Below, in pieces: positions 33,958-43,290 of a DNA stretch of 64,000 nucleotides (positions are counted from its first letter, which is position 1; the number at the start of each line of letters is the position of its first letter). The notes beneath the pieces are model-generated. The model saw nothing but the letters and a program-made list of their open reading frames with translations. It made no database searches and was not told the DNA's origin. Origin of the DNA: Flavobacterium aquariorum (GTDB taxonomy: Bacteria > Bacteroidota > Bacteroidia > Flavobacteriales > Flavobacteriaceae); contig NZ_QKXH01000012.1 of NCBI RefSeq assembly GCF_003254745.1, positions 62,001-126,000 of the forward strand, written 5' to 3'. The translations under genes were made by a program, and so were the position numbers.

Positions 33958-34884
33958 ATGAAAAGTCTTAAAGAACGTATATTGGAATTGAAAAAAGAGA
34001 AAAATGCGGTAATCTTAGCGCATTATTATCAAGAAGCCGATATTCAAGATGTGGCAGATTATGTAGGGGACAGCTTGGGATTATCCCAAGAAGCAATGAA
34101 AGTAGATGCCGATATTATCCTTTTCGCAGGAGTTCACTTTATGGCCGAAACTGCCAAAATATTAAACCCTACCAAAAAAGTTATTTTACCTGATTTAAAT
34201 GCGGGCTGTTCCCTAGCCGAATCATGTCCTGCTCCTTTATTCAAAGAGTTTACAGAAGCACACCCCGACCATATCGTAATCACTTATGTAAATTGTTCTG
34301 CCGAAGTAAAGGCATTGACAGACATTGTAGTAACTTCGTCGAATGCCGTTAAAATTGTACAATCTATTCCAAAAGACAAACCCATTATTTTTGCTCCGGA
34401 TAAAAATTTAGGAAAATATGTAATGGAACAAACGGGTAGAGAGATGCTGCTTTGGGATGGTTCCTGTGTGGTTCACGAAGCTTTTTCACTAGATAAACTG
34501 GTAGCTTTATACAAACAAAACCCAGATGCTCAAATCATTGCGCACCCAGAATCGGAAACGCATATCCTAAAAACTGCCAACTACATTGGTTCTACCGCGG
34601 GGATGATCAATTATGTAAAAACCAATCCAAGCAACAAATTTATTGTAGCAACCGAAGCGGGTATTTTGCATAAAATGAAACAGGAAGTTCCTAATAAAAT
34701 ACTGATTCCAGCACCTTCAAACGAGGATAATACTTGTGCCTGCAGTGAATGTGGCTACATGAAAATGAATACTCTACAAAAAGTGTATGACTGCTTATTG
34801 AATGAAACTCCCGAAATTAATGTTCCAGACGACATTAGAGAAAAAGCATTAATCCCTATCGAACGCATGCTCGAATTATCATAA
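33958..34884 (+). CDS. nadA: Quinolinate synthase A
   Basis: Condenses iminoaspartate with dihydroxyacetone phosphate to quinolinate in de novo NAD synthesis. The 308-aa protein contains AHYYQEADIQDVADYVGDSL, the three cluster-binding cysteines (NAGCSLAESC region, GSCVVHE, and CACSECGYMKMN near residue 260) and HPESETH. Its 4Fe-4S cluster is oxygen-sensitive. It is followed after 2 bases by nadB. Confidence 0.95.
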   Translation: MKSLKERILELKKEKNAVILAHYYQEADIQDVADYVGDSLGLSQEAMKVDADIILFAGVHFMAETAKILNPTKKVILPDLNAGCSLAESCPAPLFKEFTEAHPDHIVITYVNCSAEVKALTDIVVTSSNAVKIVQSIPKDKPIIFAPDKNLGKYVMEQTGREMLLWDGSCVVHEAFSLDKLVALYKQNPDAQIIAHPESETHILKTANYIGSTAGMINYVKTNPSNKFIVATEAGILHKMKQEVPNKILIPAPSNEDNTCACSECGYMKMNTLQKVYDCLLNETPEINVPDDIREKALIPIERMLELS

Positions 34885-34886
34885 GA

Positions 34887-36428
34887 ATGATTACAACCAA
34901 TTATTTAATCATAGGTTCTGGTGTTGCAGGTTTGACCTTTGCCCTAAAAATGGCCACCCGTTTTCCTGAGAGAACCATTACTATCATTACCAAAGCAAAC
35001 GCAGACGAATCCAATACCAAATACGCACAAGGAGGCATTGCCATTGTTACTGATAAAACCGAAGATTCGTACCAAAAACACATTGAAGACACTCTGATTT
35101 GCGGGGATGGATTATGTGATGAAACCGTGGTTAAAATGGTTGTTACCGAAGGTCCCAAACGATTGAAAGAACTCATCGAATGGGGTGCTCAGTTTGATAA
35201 AAACGCTAAAGGAACTTTTGATTTAGGCAAAGAAGGAGGTCATTCAGAGAACAGAGTGGTGCATCACAAAGACCAAACGGGTCATGAAATACAGCGCGCC
35301 ATTTTGGAACAGGTAATGCAAAAAGAAAACATTACTGTTCTGGATCATCATTTTGCATTGGAATTGATTACACAAGACCATCGTTGCATAGGCGCATATG
35401 CTTTGGACGAAAAAACAAATGAGGTAATCACCTATCAATCTGATTTTACTTTATTAGCGACTGGCGGAATTGGTCATCTATACGGACATACCACCAACCC
35501 TATTATAGCTACTGGAGACGGAATTGCAATGGCGTATCGTGCCAATGCCGTTATTCAGGACATGGAATTCATACAATTTCACCCAACAGCTTTATTCGAT
35601 AACTCCAGCGGTTCCAAATTTTTAATATCCGAAGCTGTCCGCGGTTTTGGTGCCCGTTTGAGAACCAAAAAAGGAGACTTATTTATGCATCTTTATGACC
35701 CGAGAGCCGATCTTGCCTCTAGAGACATTGTTTCCCAAAGTATCGATTTGGAACTCAAAAAATCGGGTGATGAATGTGTGTATTTAGATTGTACGCATTT
35801 GGATATGGAAGGATTCAAAAACCATTTTCCAATGATTTACAAACATTGCAAAAAAGTAGGAATAGACCCTGAAAAAGAATGGATTCCCGTTGTTCCTGCC
35901 CAACATTATTTGTGTGGCGGAATAGTGGTTGATATTAACGGAAAAACATCGATAGAAAATTTATTTGCCTGTGGCGAATGTTCCAGAACAGGCCTTCACG
36001 GCGCCAACAGACTGGCTTCAAATTCTTTATTGGAAGCTTTGGTCTACTCTGATAAAATTTACCACTATTTGGCCGAAAATCCTTTTATTGAGCCAAAAAA
36101 AGCCAACGTTATCCCAAAATGGTCTATCCAATCAAAAACAAAAATAGCTTCAGAATATATCGCAAAGACAAAAGCAAAATTGCAACTATTAATGCGCCAA
36201 AATGCGGGAATTGTACGTTTTGATTCGGATTTATTGAAAGCCAAAGAAGCACTCAAAAACCTGCAAAACGAAATCGATGAAAAAATTCAAAATCATCTCG
36301 TTTGCACTGATTTATACGAACTTAACAATATGATTGATATTGGCAATCTTATCGTTCAGCAATCCATTGACCGTAATGGAAATTGTGGTGGATTTGTAAA
36401 GTATGAATCGAAGGATATAAAACAATAA
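34887..36428 (+). CDS. nadB: L-aspartate oxidase
   Basis: The 513-aa flavoprotein oxidises L-aspartate to iminoaspartate for NadA. The N-terminal FAD site is LIIGSGVAGLTFAL; further signatures are NTKYAQGGIAIV, the active-site stretch EFIQFHPTALF, and the substrate-binding GLHGANRLASNSLLE near the end of the FAD domain. The succinate dehydrogenase-like C-terminal helical part is present. It can use fumarate as acceptor in anaerobic conditions. nadA-nadB form a two-gene operon closed by a terminator. Confidence 0.95.
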   Translation: MITTNYLIIGSGVAGLTFALKMATRFPERTITIITKANADESNTKYAQGGIAIVTDKTEDSYQKHIEDTLICGDGLCDETVVKMVVTEGPKRLKELIEWGAQFDKNAKGTFDLGKEGGHSENRVVHHKDQTGHEIQRAILEQVMQKENITVLDHHFALELITQDHRCIGAYALDEKTNEVITYQSDFTLLATGGIGHLYGHTTNPIIATGDGIAMAYRANAVIQDMEFIQFHPTALFDNSSGSKFLISEAVRGFGARLRTKKGDLFMHLYDPRADLASRDIVSQSIDLELKKSGDECVYLDCTHLDMEGFKNHFPMIYKHCKKVGIDPEKEWIPVVPAQHYLCGGIVVDINGKTSIENLFACGECSRTGLHGANRLASNSLLEALVYSDKIYHYLAENPFIEPKKANVIPKWSIQSKTKIASEYIAKTKAKLQLLMRQNAGIVRFDSDLLKAKEALKNLQNEIDEKIQNHLVCTDLYELNNMIDIGNLIVQQSIDRNGNCGGFVKYESKDIKQ

Positions 36429-36446
36429 AACGTTTAAAAATAAATT

Positions 36447-36488
36447 TTAAAAGTCCCTTGACAGCAATGTTGAGGGACTTTTTAGTTT
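36447..36488 (+). terminator. nadAB terminator
   Basis: Arms AAGTCCCT (36451-36458) and AGGGACTT (36473-36480), with further pairing in the loop, are followed by TTTTTAG about 20 bases after the nadB stop. Confidence 0.85.
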
Positions 36489-36550
36489 TTAATTTACCAG
36501 ACCGTAACAAATAGTAAAAGAATATCTATCAACTATTACAAAACTATGTA

Positions 36551-37171
36551 TTATAAATAATTTTGAAGTTGACTGAAATCAGAGATTTTAGGCGTTGCAA
36601 AGTAATCCTTAAATGCGTTTAATTTGTCATAAACTATAGCATCAATTCCTAGTTCTTTCGCAGCTGCAATTTCCGATTCAGGATCATCGCCAATTACCAA
36701 TACTTCGGAAACATCATAATTAAAATCATGCAGAATGCTTTCGAATATTTTTTTCTTGGTATCATTGGTCATTACGGTATCCACAATATATATTTCTTTG
36801 AAGTCGTTTTCTATCCCAAGCTGTCTCACCTTACTGTTTTGCAATTTTGGGAAACCCGAAGTAACCAAAAATTTATCGCATGCTATTTTATTCACTTCAT
36901 TATAATCTGGAAATGGCTCAATAGGTTCATTATAAGTAAGATTAACCAATAATTGCAAAGATTCGTTATACAGTAATTGACTCATACTATACTGTTTAGC
37001 AACAACACTAAAAGGTTTTCTATTGATGTCTGTTTTAATATCTTCCAAATTTCCTTCAAACTCGTTACCATTGATTTCAAGGAGATAATAGAGATCTGCA
37101 AAGAGTTTATCACCAATAGACGTAGTAGAAAACAGTGTATTATCCAAGTCAAGTATTAAAGCCTTTTTCAT
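36551..37171 (-). CDS. HAD-superfamily hydrolase
   Basis: A 206-aa phosphatase-like protein with motif I LILDLDNTLF, motif II FLVTSGFPKL and motifs III/IV in EVLVIGDDPESEIAAAKELGI. The helical cap at residues 18-80 puts it with subfamily IA. The substrate is unknown; flavobacterial copies are generally annotated only as HAD hydrolases. Single gene. Confidence 0.85.
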   Translation of the reverse strand: MKKALILDLDNTLFSTTSIGDKLFADLYYLLEINGNEFEGNLEDIKTDINRKPFSVVAKQYSMSQLLYNESLQLLVNLTYNEPIEPFPDYNEVNKIACDKFLVTSGFPKLQNSKVRQLGIENDFKEIYIVDTVMTNDTKKKIFESILHDFNYDVSEVLVIGDDPESEIAAAKELGIDAIVYDKLNAFKDYFATPKISDFSQLQNYL

Positions 37172-37234
37172 CTTTTTGATGGGTTGAGTTTAATTTTAAA
37201 TTAATCAAGAATGTTAAATCATTCACTATTTTAT

Positions 37235-38194
37235 TTACCATTTTTTAAGTCCTAGAAGTTTTTCGCCAAGTTCTGAAAGTTCAGCAACTGGCTGTTTGCT
37301 TTCGCGTTTCAAAGGATCTCCTGGAAAGGCGTAACCTTCGGGCACGTGCTTGTTTTTCCATGCATTTATTCTCCATTCACGCATTTCCACATTATCTTCA
37401 TCAGCGGGTATCATAGCAATATACTGAGCGATACGAACTGAATTCTTACTGTTATTTGGTCTAATACCATGTGGCTGTGAGCTATTGAAAATTAAGAGGT
37501 CGCCAGCATTCATTTTTACTTTTACCATTTCAAAACCTGTTGTATCGGGTTTGAAATGATCACGATCTTCTGGTTGTGACAATTTCCAGGTATCATACGT
37601 CCTAAAAAGTTCAGGAATACATTGAAAACCACCCATATTTTCATCATTTTGATCTGCCAATGCCAATACACCCTGAACATTTTGCGGTTTGGTTTCCGGA
37701 TCATAATCCCAATGGATAAAACCTTTGTATTCATGACCTGGGCGAATAGGAAAGTTAAGGTTGGCACGATCAATAGTAACCCACAATTTTTCAGTACCCC
37801 AGATATCTGCAAAAGCCTGATGCACTTTTGGAAATTGACGATTGTCCCACAAATACTGATGATTGTATATCTCCACCATCCCAGTGTTATTGAGTTCTGA
37901 CATTTTCATAGAAAGCGTTGGCTTGTACCAAGTTTCAGGATCGTTTGCCTTTTTCCCCTCATATTCCCATAGATAATCAGCCAGTTTTTCTGCTTGTTCC
38001 CTTGGTACTGCATTTTTCACTACCACATAGCCATTATGAGTCCAAAAATCCCATTCTTCCTCGGTCAAAACGCGCAATTTTTCGCCATTAGAACGATTGC
38101 TTAATTTTACTTTACTACTGGTTGCAACGGATGGATTTCCTGGAATCTCTTTATGTGCTTCATTCAAACCGTTGTTCATTGTCATTGTTTTCAT
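37235..38194 (-). CDS. Phytanoyl-CoA dioxygenase (PhyH) family oxygenase
   Basis: A 319-aa Fe(II)/2-oxoglutarate-type dioxygenase. The metal triad is H161-x-D163 (FIHWDYD) with a distal histidine in SSQPHGIRPNNS, where the arginine would bind 2-oxoglutarate. It hydroxylates an unknown small molecule. It is divergent from an AraC-family regulator 137 bases away, which probably controls it. The start at 38194 is followed by a second possible Met 6 residues on. Confidence 0.8.
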   Translation of the reverse strand: MKTMTMNNGLNEAHKEIPGNPSVATSSKVKLSNRSNGEKLRVLTEEEWDFWTHNGYVVVKNAVPREQAEKLADYLWEYEGKKANDPETWYKPTLSMKMSELNNTGMVEIYNHQYLWDNRQFPKVHQAFADIWGTEKLWVTIDRANLNFPIRPGHEYKGFIHWDYDPETKPQNVQGVLALADQNDENMGGFQCIPELFRTYDTWKLSQPEDRDHFKPDTTGFEMVKVKMNAGDLLIFNSSQPHGIRPNNSKNSVRIAQYIAMIPADEDNVEMREWRINAWKNKHVPEGYAFPGDPLKRESKQPVAELSELGEKLLGLKKW

Positions 38195-38331
38195 TTTTTC
38201 ATTATTTAAAGTTGGTTTAGCAAAGTTCAGTGTAATATCGGTAGTGAATAAATTCTAAAATGATCAATTTACGCTCTATATTGACATTTTTGATTAATTT
38301 TATATCCAATAACCGTTAACTGAAAGCTATA

Positions 38332-39183
38332 ATGAAAATAAAGAAAGAAGAAATCACGATTCAACCCGGAAAATCATTCCGTATTTTCACACCTAGTTTA
38401 CGAAATTACTTCTTCTGGCATTATCATCCTGAATTTGAATTGGTTTACGTAGAAGCTATTGCAGGTATTCGCCATGTTGGCAAAAACATTTCAAGTTTCG
38501 TAGAAAGTGACCTCGTATTAATAGGTTCCAATGTTCCCCATCTTAATTTCGACTATGGATTGCAAACAGAGTACAAACAAATAGTAGTACAGTTCAAAGA
38601 AGACTTTTTGCCTAATCTGATTGTACCTACAGCCGAGTTCGGTGATATTCGTGCTCTTTTTGATAAGGCTTATTTAGGTCTGTCTTTTTATGGAAAAACA
38701 AAAGAGCAAGTGGTAGCTAAACTCAAAGAAATACAATCTAAGGATAATTTCAATTCTTTACTGGAGCTTTTTGAAATATTAAATATAATGGCTCGATCTT
38801 CCGAAGTCCATCAGTTGAATACCGAAGACACGAGAATAAAGATGTTCATGAATGATAAAATCAGAATGGGAACTATATACGATTACATTCATGAGAATTA
38901 TGACAAAAAACCCGATGTTAATGATATTGCTTCAATAGTACATTTAAGTACTGCTGCTTTTTGTCGTTATTTCAAAAATCAGACGAATATGACATTTACA
39001 GAATTCGTAAATCATTACCGAATTACCCAAGCCAAAACTTTACTTTTAAAAGATCATAATGTGTCAGAAGTAGGATATGCCGTTGGATTTGAAAGTATGT
39101 CTTACTTTAATAAACTTTTTAAATCATTGGTTGGAGAAACTCCTTCGTCTTTCAAAAAAACAATACTTTTTACAACGAATTAG
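38332..39183 (+). CDS. AraC-family transcriptional regulator
   Basis: A 283-aa regulator: an N-terminal cupin-like sensor domain (FFWHYHPEFELVYVEAIAG) and a C-terminal pair of helix-turn-helix motifs (PDVNDIASIVHLSTAAFCRYFKNQTNMTF and VSEVGYAVGFESMSYFNKLFKSLVGETPSSF). Its divergent position next to the PhyH oxygenase gene implies that it regulates that gene in response to the oxygenase's substrate. The sensed ligand is unknown. Confidence 0.88.
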   Translation: MKIKKEEITIQPGKSFRIFTPSLRNYFFWHYHPEFELVYVEAIAGIRHVGKNISSFVESDLVLIGSNVPHLNFDYGLQTEYKQIVVQFKEDFLPNLIVPTAEFGDIRALFDKAYLGLSFYGKTKEQVVAKLKEIQSKDNFNSLLELFEILNIMARSSEVHQLNTEDTRIKMFMNDKIRMGTIYDYIHENYDKKPDVNDIASIVHLSTAAFCRYFKNQTNMTFTEFVNHYRITQAKTLLLKDHNVSEVGYAVGFESMSYFNKLFKSLVGETPSSFKKTILFTTN

Positions 39184-39288
39184 GCAATACTTACAGAAAA
39201 AACAGGTTTATAAAACAAAAAAACTCAGAAATATTTATAATTCAGAACTTTTTTGTTTTATACTGGTTGAAAATTTACTTATAGCAAA

Positions 39289-39777
39289 TTACTTTGCACC
39301 ACTAAGTTTCTTTTCATCTTCAGTTCTTGGCTTACCGGTAGCATTCGGCTGACCTTTTCCAGTCGTGATCAGGTTCATTAAACTTTGCTGAATGTATTGC
39401 GTCCATGCATTACTGCAAATATCATAACATTCAAATTCTGGAACTAATCCATGATGTGTAACACGGATTTCTGTTTTATTGTCTTTTTCAGAAATTTCAA
39501 AACTCATTTTGGTTCCTGTCCATTCGCTTCTATCTTTAGTAAACTTAAAATAGTTATACTTCACAAACCAAACCACTTTTTGGTTGGGAATTACTTCTGT
39601 CAATTTGATTTGGCAATAATGAACATCTTCATAATGGTATGTAAATTCATCGTTGAGTTTTGCGGTATCGCCTTCGATTTCTTCAGACCACCATCCGCGG
39701 ACATTCGTGATGGCGTTGAATACCTCTTCGGGAGTTTGGTCTACAATTAACGTCGTGGTAAAATCTGATGCTTCCAT
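39289..39777 (-). CDS. SRPBCC (AHSA1-like) protein
   Basis: A 162-aa single-domain START/Bet v1-fold protein: FTTTLIVDQTPEEVFNAITNVRGWWSEEI is the characteristic opening. Such proteins bind small hydrophobic ligands or assist Hsp90-like proteins; the specific role is unknown. I start it at ATG 39777; a longer frame from 39825 adds 16 residues without family similarity. Confidence 0.75.
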   Translation of the reverse strand: MEASDFTTTLIVDQTPEEVFNAITNVRGWWSEEIEGDTAKLNDEFTYHYEDVHYCQIKLTEVIPNQKVVWFVKYNYFKFTKDRSEWTGTKMSFEISEKDNKTEIRVTHHGLVPEFECYDICSNAWTQYIQQSLMNLITTGKGQPNATGKPRTEDEKKLSGAK

Positions 39778-39860
39778 TAGTGTATGATTAAAATTCAGAA
39801 TGCCAAATATACCACTAATTACCAATTAGTTAATAACAAGAACAGAACATCTTAACCTAA

Positions 39861-41390
39861 CTATTCATCATAGTTTTTCTTTTCTTCCATTTCGTCTTTT
39901 ATTCTTTTATTGACATCTACTTTTGCTCCGCGCAATACATAAATTGAAATTTCGGGCTCTCTCGCAAATTTGTTAATTCTTTTTCCTGCCAAATAAACGG
40001 TGTCAAATAACGGAATCTCGGTTTTTCTTTCTTTGTCTTCATCGTCATCCTCTTTTACTAAAATAACATCCTTAATTTTCATACCCAAAGGAAGCCAATT
40101 GATGTAGTCTGCATTAAAGGAATGGGCGACGACTTTTTTGTTCGTCGTATAATAATTGATAGCTCCAGCCTGCCCATAATTGTCACAAAGAATTAAGGTA
40201 TGTTCCAAATCCGGCAGCGTTCCTGCAACCGAATCCACTTTTATAGCTAATTCTTTCCACCCGAGCATATCGGCAAAGTCTTGTGGCAATAAATGATCCT
40301 TGCCATCTTCCCAATGAAGTAATCCAAATTTTTGATACTTTTTAGCATGATTCACTATGTATTCGGGGCTTTTATTTGGAAAAAAAGCATTGTACATCGG
40401 AATAAAAAGCAGTATTGGCAATATGATTAAAACAGGTTGCAAATACCTTTTCCAACCTTCTTTTAATTGGTTTCCCAAATAAACAGAACCAAAGGCAATA
40501 TAAATAGGATACAATCCAATGGCATAATAATCTTTGGCTTTTAAATACATGAAAACCGCAAGCGTAAAAACAATGCTCCAAAAAAACAGTCTGTATTTTC
40601 GGAACGGTTTGTACAGCAACAGGGCCAGCCATCCAGAAACAATAACAATAAAAGAACCAATAAAAAAGAGCAATTGTGATTTTAAAAATTCCAATCGATC
40701 AACGTACACCAATTGTGTATCGGCTAATTCTTTTAAATGATGAATCACGGGAAAACCGTTTCTGTATTGCCACAAAAGATTTGGAGCAATCAACAGCAAG
40801 CCCAAAACAAGCGCGACATATAATTTTGGCTGAGCGAAGATTTTACGCTCTTCCGTCAATAAAAGGGCAGGAATCAATCCAATAATCAAAAACCCAATAT
40901 TATATTTATTCAGGAAACCAAAAGCAAATACGATTGCCCCAATGAAGAGCCATTTGGTATTTTCGGAATTGATGTATTTGATTAAGATGAAATAAAAAGT
41001 TGTCCAACACAACACATCAAAAGAATTGGGCTGATACAAAGTATTCAGCCTTAAAAGCGCCGAAAAAAATACGCAGGTTGCGCCCAAAATCAAAGCAAAC
41101 AAACTCCCTTTCAATTCTTCGATTGTTTTCCAAACCACAACAATGGTCAACGCTCCAAACAAAGCTGGAAAAAATTTAATCCAAAAAACGGAATTCCCCA
41201 AAAGATAAATAAGATAGGAAATCCAAGAAGTAAATGGTGGTACCGATAAATACCCCCAAGCCAAATGATGCGCTTGATCAAGGTGCAGATATTCATCTCG
41301 CTGTAAGTCGTAATCGGAGCTTATTAAGGAATATTGCAATACGAATTTCAGTATGATGAATCCGAGTAGTAGTACAGTTTTTTTGTTCAT
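39861..41390 (-). CDS. GT39-family membrane glycosyltransferase
   Basis: A 509-aa integral membrane protein with about 10-11 spans. The first periplasmic loop has SDYDLQRDEYLHLDQAHHLAWGYLSVPPF, containing the acidic D-x-E pattern typical of PMT_2/ArnT-like polyprenyl-phosphate sugar transferases. The C-terminal third is a periplasmic domain (DFADMLGWKELAIKVDSVAG). It transfers a sugar from a lipid carrier onto an unknown acceptor, perhaps envelope lipid or protein. It lies 9 bases downstream of the second SRPBCC gene. Confidence 0.78.
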   Translation of the reverse strand: MNKKTVLLLGFIILKFVLQYSLISSDYDLQRDEYLHLDQAHHLAWGYLSVPPFTSWISYLIYLLGNSVFWIKFFPALFGALTIVVVWKTIEELKGSLFALILGATCVFFSALLRLNTLYQPNSFDVLCWTTFYFILIKYINSENTKWLFIGAIVFAFGFLNKYNIGFLIIGLIPALLLTEERKIFAQPKLYVALVLGLLLIAPNLLWQYRNGFPVIHHLKELADTQLVYVDRLEFLKSQLLFFIGSFIVIVSGWLALLLYKPFRKYRLFFWSIVFTLAVFMYLKAKDYYAIGLYPIYIAFGSVYLGNQLKEGWKRYLQPVLIILPILLFIPMYNAFFPNKSPEYIVNHAKKYQKFGLLHWEDGKDHLLPQDFADMLGWKELAIKVDSVAGTLPDLEHTLILCDNYGQAGAINYYTTNKKVVAHSFNADYINWLPLGMKIKDVILVKEDDDEDKERKTEIPLFDTVYLAGKRINKFAREPEISIYVLRGAKVDVNKRIKDEMEEKKNYDE

Positions 41391-41399
41391 TAGTGGCTA

Positions 41400-41822
41400 T
41401 TAGTTACTTTCTATAATTTGCTTTAATGCAGCTAAAACTGGATTTCCTTCATTGCTTTCTTTTTCTTCCACAGCTCCAGGGCGGTTGTCTTCTTTTATAA
41501 TTTCGAGCTGAACAGCGTTTTCCGATTCCGAAATAATGTAGCTCATTATAAAATAGTTTTCTTCTATGTCTTCAAGGTCGGGTCTAGGAAAAAACAAACT
41601 GTATTTTATCAGTTCGTTTGGAATAATTTTCAGTATTTTGCCCCATTGTTCAAAAATTTTGCTGTCCCACTCCACCCGAAACCTGATTTCGCTTCCCACT
41701 TTCCAATCTGTTAAAACATCGCTTCCGTATTGCCATTTTTTGACCAATTCCGGTTTGGTCAGAGCGTCCCAAACTTTCTGTTTGGTTGCATTGATCAGTA
41801 TTGTTGATTTACTTGTTATCAT
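41400..41822 (-). CDS. SRPBCC (AHSA1-like) protein
   Basis: A 140-aa Bet v1-fold protein, KSTILINATKQKVWDALTKPELVKKWQYGSDV, of the same broad family as the gene at 39289 but only distantly similar. It probably shares a transcript with the GT39 gene. A perfect TTGAT-N4-ATCAA sequence lies 34 bases upstream, but without a recognisable -7 element at the expected distance. Confidence 0.72.
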   Translation of the reverse strand: MITSKSTILINATKQKVWDALTKPELVKKWQYGSDVLTDWKVGSEIRFRVEWDSKIFEQWGKILKIIPNELIKYSLFFPRPDLEDIEENYFIMSYIISESENAVQLEIIKEDNRPGAVEEKESNEGNPVLAALKQIIESN

Positions 41823-41855
41823 TTCAGCTTGATTTAATTGGGTTTCCGTATTCTA

Positions 41856-41869
41856 TTGATTTTCATCAA
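41856..41869. promoter_or_regulatory. Perfect Fnr-consensus-like palindrome
   Basis: TTGATTTTCATCAA matches TTGAT-N4-ATCAA exactly and extends to 16 bases of symmetry. It lies upstream of the minus-strand SRPBCC gene. Unlike the nirK, norC and 606-aa gene sites there is no TAnnTTTG element 37 bp away, so function is uncertain. Confidence 0.3.
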
Positions 41870-42029
41870 TTAGAACGTAAATATAACAGAAATAAACTTA
41901 CAATGAAGATTAGTTTGGAAAAGACAATATTGAGGGTAAACAATGCTTGTACAGAAATGATTTTCAATAAGTTTAAAATAATTATTGATTAAAAAAAAAC
42001 GTCTCATTTCTCCCAAATATCTTGTAAAC

Positions 42030-42152
42030 TGCGTGAAGGATAGAAGCTAGCTACCGAAGTAGCGCGGATAGCCTGACCGCCGATAGGAAAAAGGGCAATG
42101 ACGGCAACGAAACTAGCCCTTTTTTCTAGCGGTGGTCACGCCCTAAATAATA
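42030..42152. repeat. Dispersed GGGCG...CTATCCCTC repeat, copy 2
   Basis: On the minus strand this reads ATTTAGGGCGTGACCACC, an inner inverted pair (AAAAAAGGGCTA / GCCCTTTTTCCTA), then CGCGCTACTTCGGTAGCTAGC and CTATCCTTCACGC, matching copy 1 at 7381-7512 along its length. It fills most of the 340-base gap between the SRPBCC gene and the radical SAM gene; the remainder shows only AT-rich sequence and the Fnr-like palindrome. Confidence 0.7.
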
Positions 42153-42162
42153 CCTGCATTTT

Positions 42163-43107
42163 TTATTTGCACAAAGATCCTTGGATGATGCCTCTTTTCT
42201 CGATTGTGGAGTCGATGTAATGCTGGATTTCAGTCTTTTTGAGTCCCCAATTTGGAGTGATGAGCAAATCCCAATCGGAGATCCCGAAGAGGCGCTGAAT
42301 GACGATGTCGGGTCGTAGGAGCGGGATGAGTTCGCAAAGCAAATCAGTGTATTGTTCTAAAGTGAAGAGCGGGAACGGGTTTCGCTTGTAGTGTACACCC
42401 ATAATCGAGCCTTCGACAATGTGCAGATGATGGAATTTTATGAATTTTATTTGAGGAAAGCGGTTGATTTCATTGATGTAATTGAGCATCATTTCGCGGG
42501 TTTCCCAAGGGAATCCAAAAACGGTGTGAACGCACAAATCGATGGGACTGTCCGTTAATAATTCCACGGCGGTTATGAATTCGGCGTGTGTACAGCCTCG
42601 GTTTATTTTCTCTAAGGTTGCGTCATACATCGATTCCATTCCCATTTCGAGATCGACATCGAAACGGTCGCAGTAGCTTTCGAGCAAGGCCACTTTTTCG
42701 GCATCAATACAGTCGGGACGCGTCCCAACCGAAAACCCAACGACTTCCTCAGGATTGAAAGACAAGGCTCGTTCATAGATGTTTTTGAGATAATCGACAC
42801 TGGCGTAAGTATTGGTATTGGGCTGAAAATAGACAATGAATTGGTCGGCTTTGTATGATTTTTTGGCACGCTCCATACCTTGCAGTAACTGCTCTTCGAT
42901 GGTAGGTGCTTTTCTGGAAATATCGGGCGTGAATGAATCGACATTGCAATAGGTACAACCTCCGTACCCCTTTAGTCCGTCCCGGTTAGGACAGCTAAAA
43001 TTACCATCGACAATTACTTTGAAAACTTTCTTTCCGTTATATTTTTTTCGGAGATGGGTGCCATAATTGTTGTACCCTTTTTTGCTGGATTGTGCTTCTG
43101 CCTTCAT
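42163..43107 (-). CDS. YhcC-like radical SAM protein (TIGR01212 type)
   Basis: A 314-aa radical SAM protein with CPNRDGLKGYGGCTYC, the characteristic long-spaced cluster motif of the TIGR01212/YhcC family, followed by QFIVYFQPNTNTYAS and VVGFSVGTRPDCID. The reaction is unknown; YhcC is linked by genomics to anaerobic or RNA-modification contexts without proof. I choose ATG 43107 because the promoter (TTG-N18-TACCTTTG, 43112-43140) lies upstream of it; the longer frame from 43143 would start before the promoter. Confidence 0.85.
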   Translation of the reverse strand: MKAEAQSSKKGYNNYGTHLRKKYNGKKVFKVIVDGNFSCPNRDGLKGYGGCTYCNVDSFTPDISRKAPTIEEQLLQGMERAKKSYKADQFIVYFQPNTNTYASVDYLKNIYERALSFNPEEVVGFSVGTRPDCIDAEKVALLESYCDRFDVDLEMGMESMYDATLEKINRGCTHAEFITAVELLTDSPIDLCVHTVFGFPWETREMMLNYINEINRFPQIKFIKFHHLHIVEGSIMGVHYKRNPFPLFTLEQYTDLLCELIPLLRPDIVIQRLFGISDWDLLITPNWGLKKTEIQHYIDSTIEKRGIIQGSLCK

Positions 43108-43111
43108 TTTG

Positions 43112-43140
43112 CAAAGGTATTCACCACTATATGGTACCAA
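43112..43140 (-). promoter_or_regulatory. Promoter of the YhcC-like gene, possibly leaderless
   Basis: Minus-strand -33 TTG (43138-43140), an 18-base spacer and -7 TACCTTTG (43112-43119), a very good Bacteroidota promoter. The -7 element ends only 4 bases before the ATG at 43107, so transcription would start at or next to the A of ATG. Confidence 0.65.
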
Positions 43141-43290
43141 CAATGACTTTTATCAGGGATTTTAAAATGGGTTGTTGTTAAATGAAAGCTTTGTTACGCA
43201 AAGAATCACAAAGGACACACAAAGAATCACAAAGGTTCTGCAAAAAAACAATACTCTTCGCGAGTCTTCGTGAAATAATTTTCTAATACT

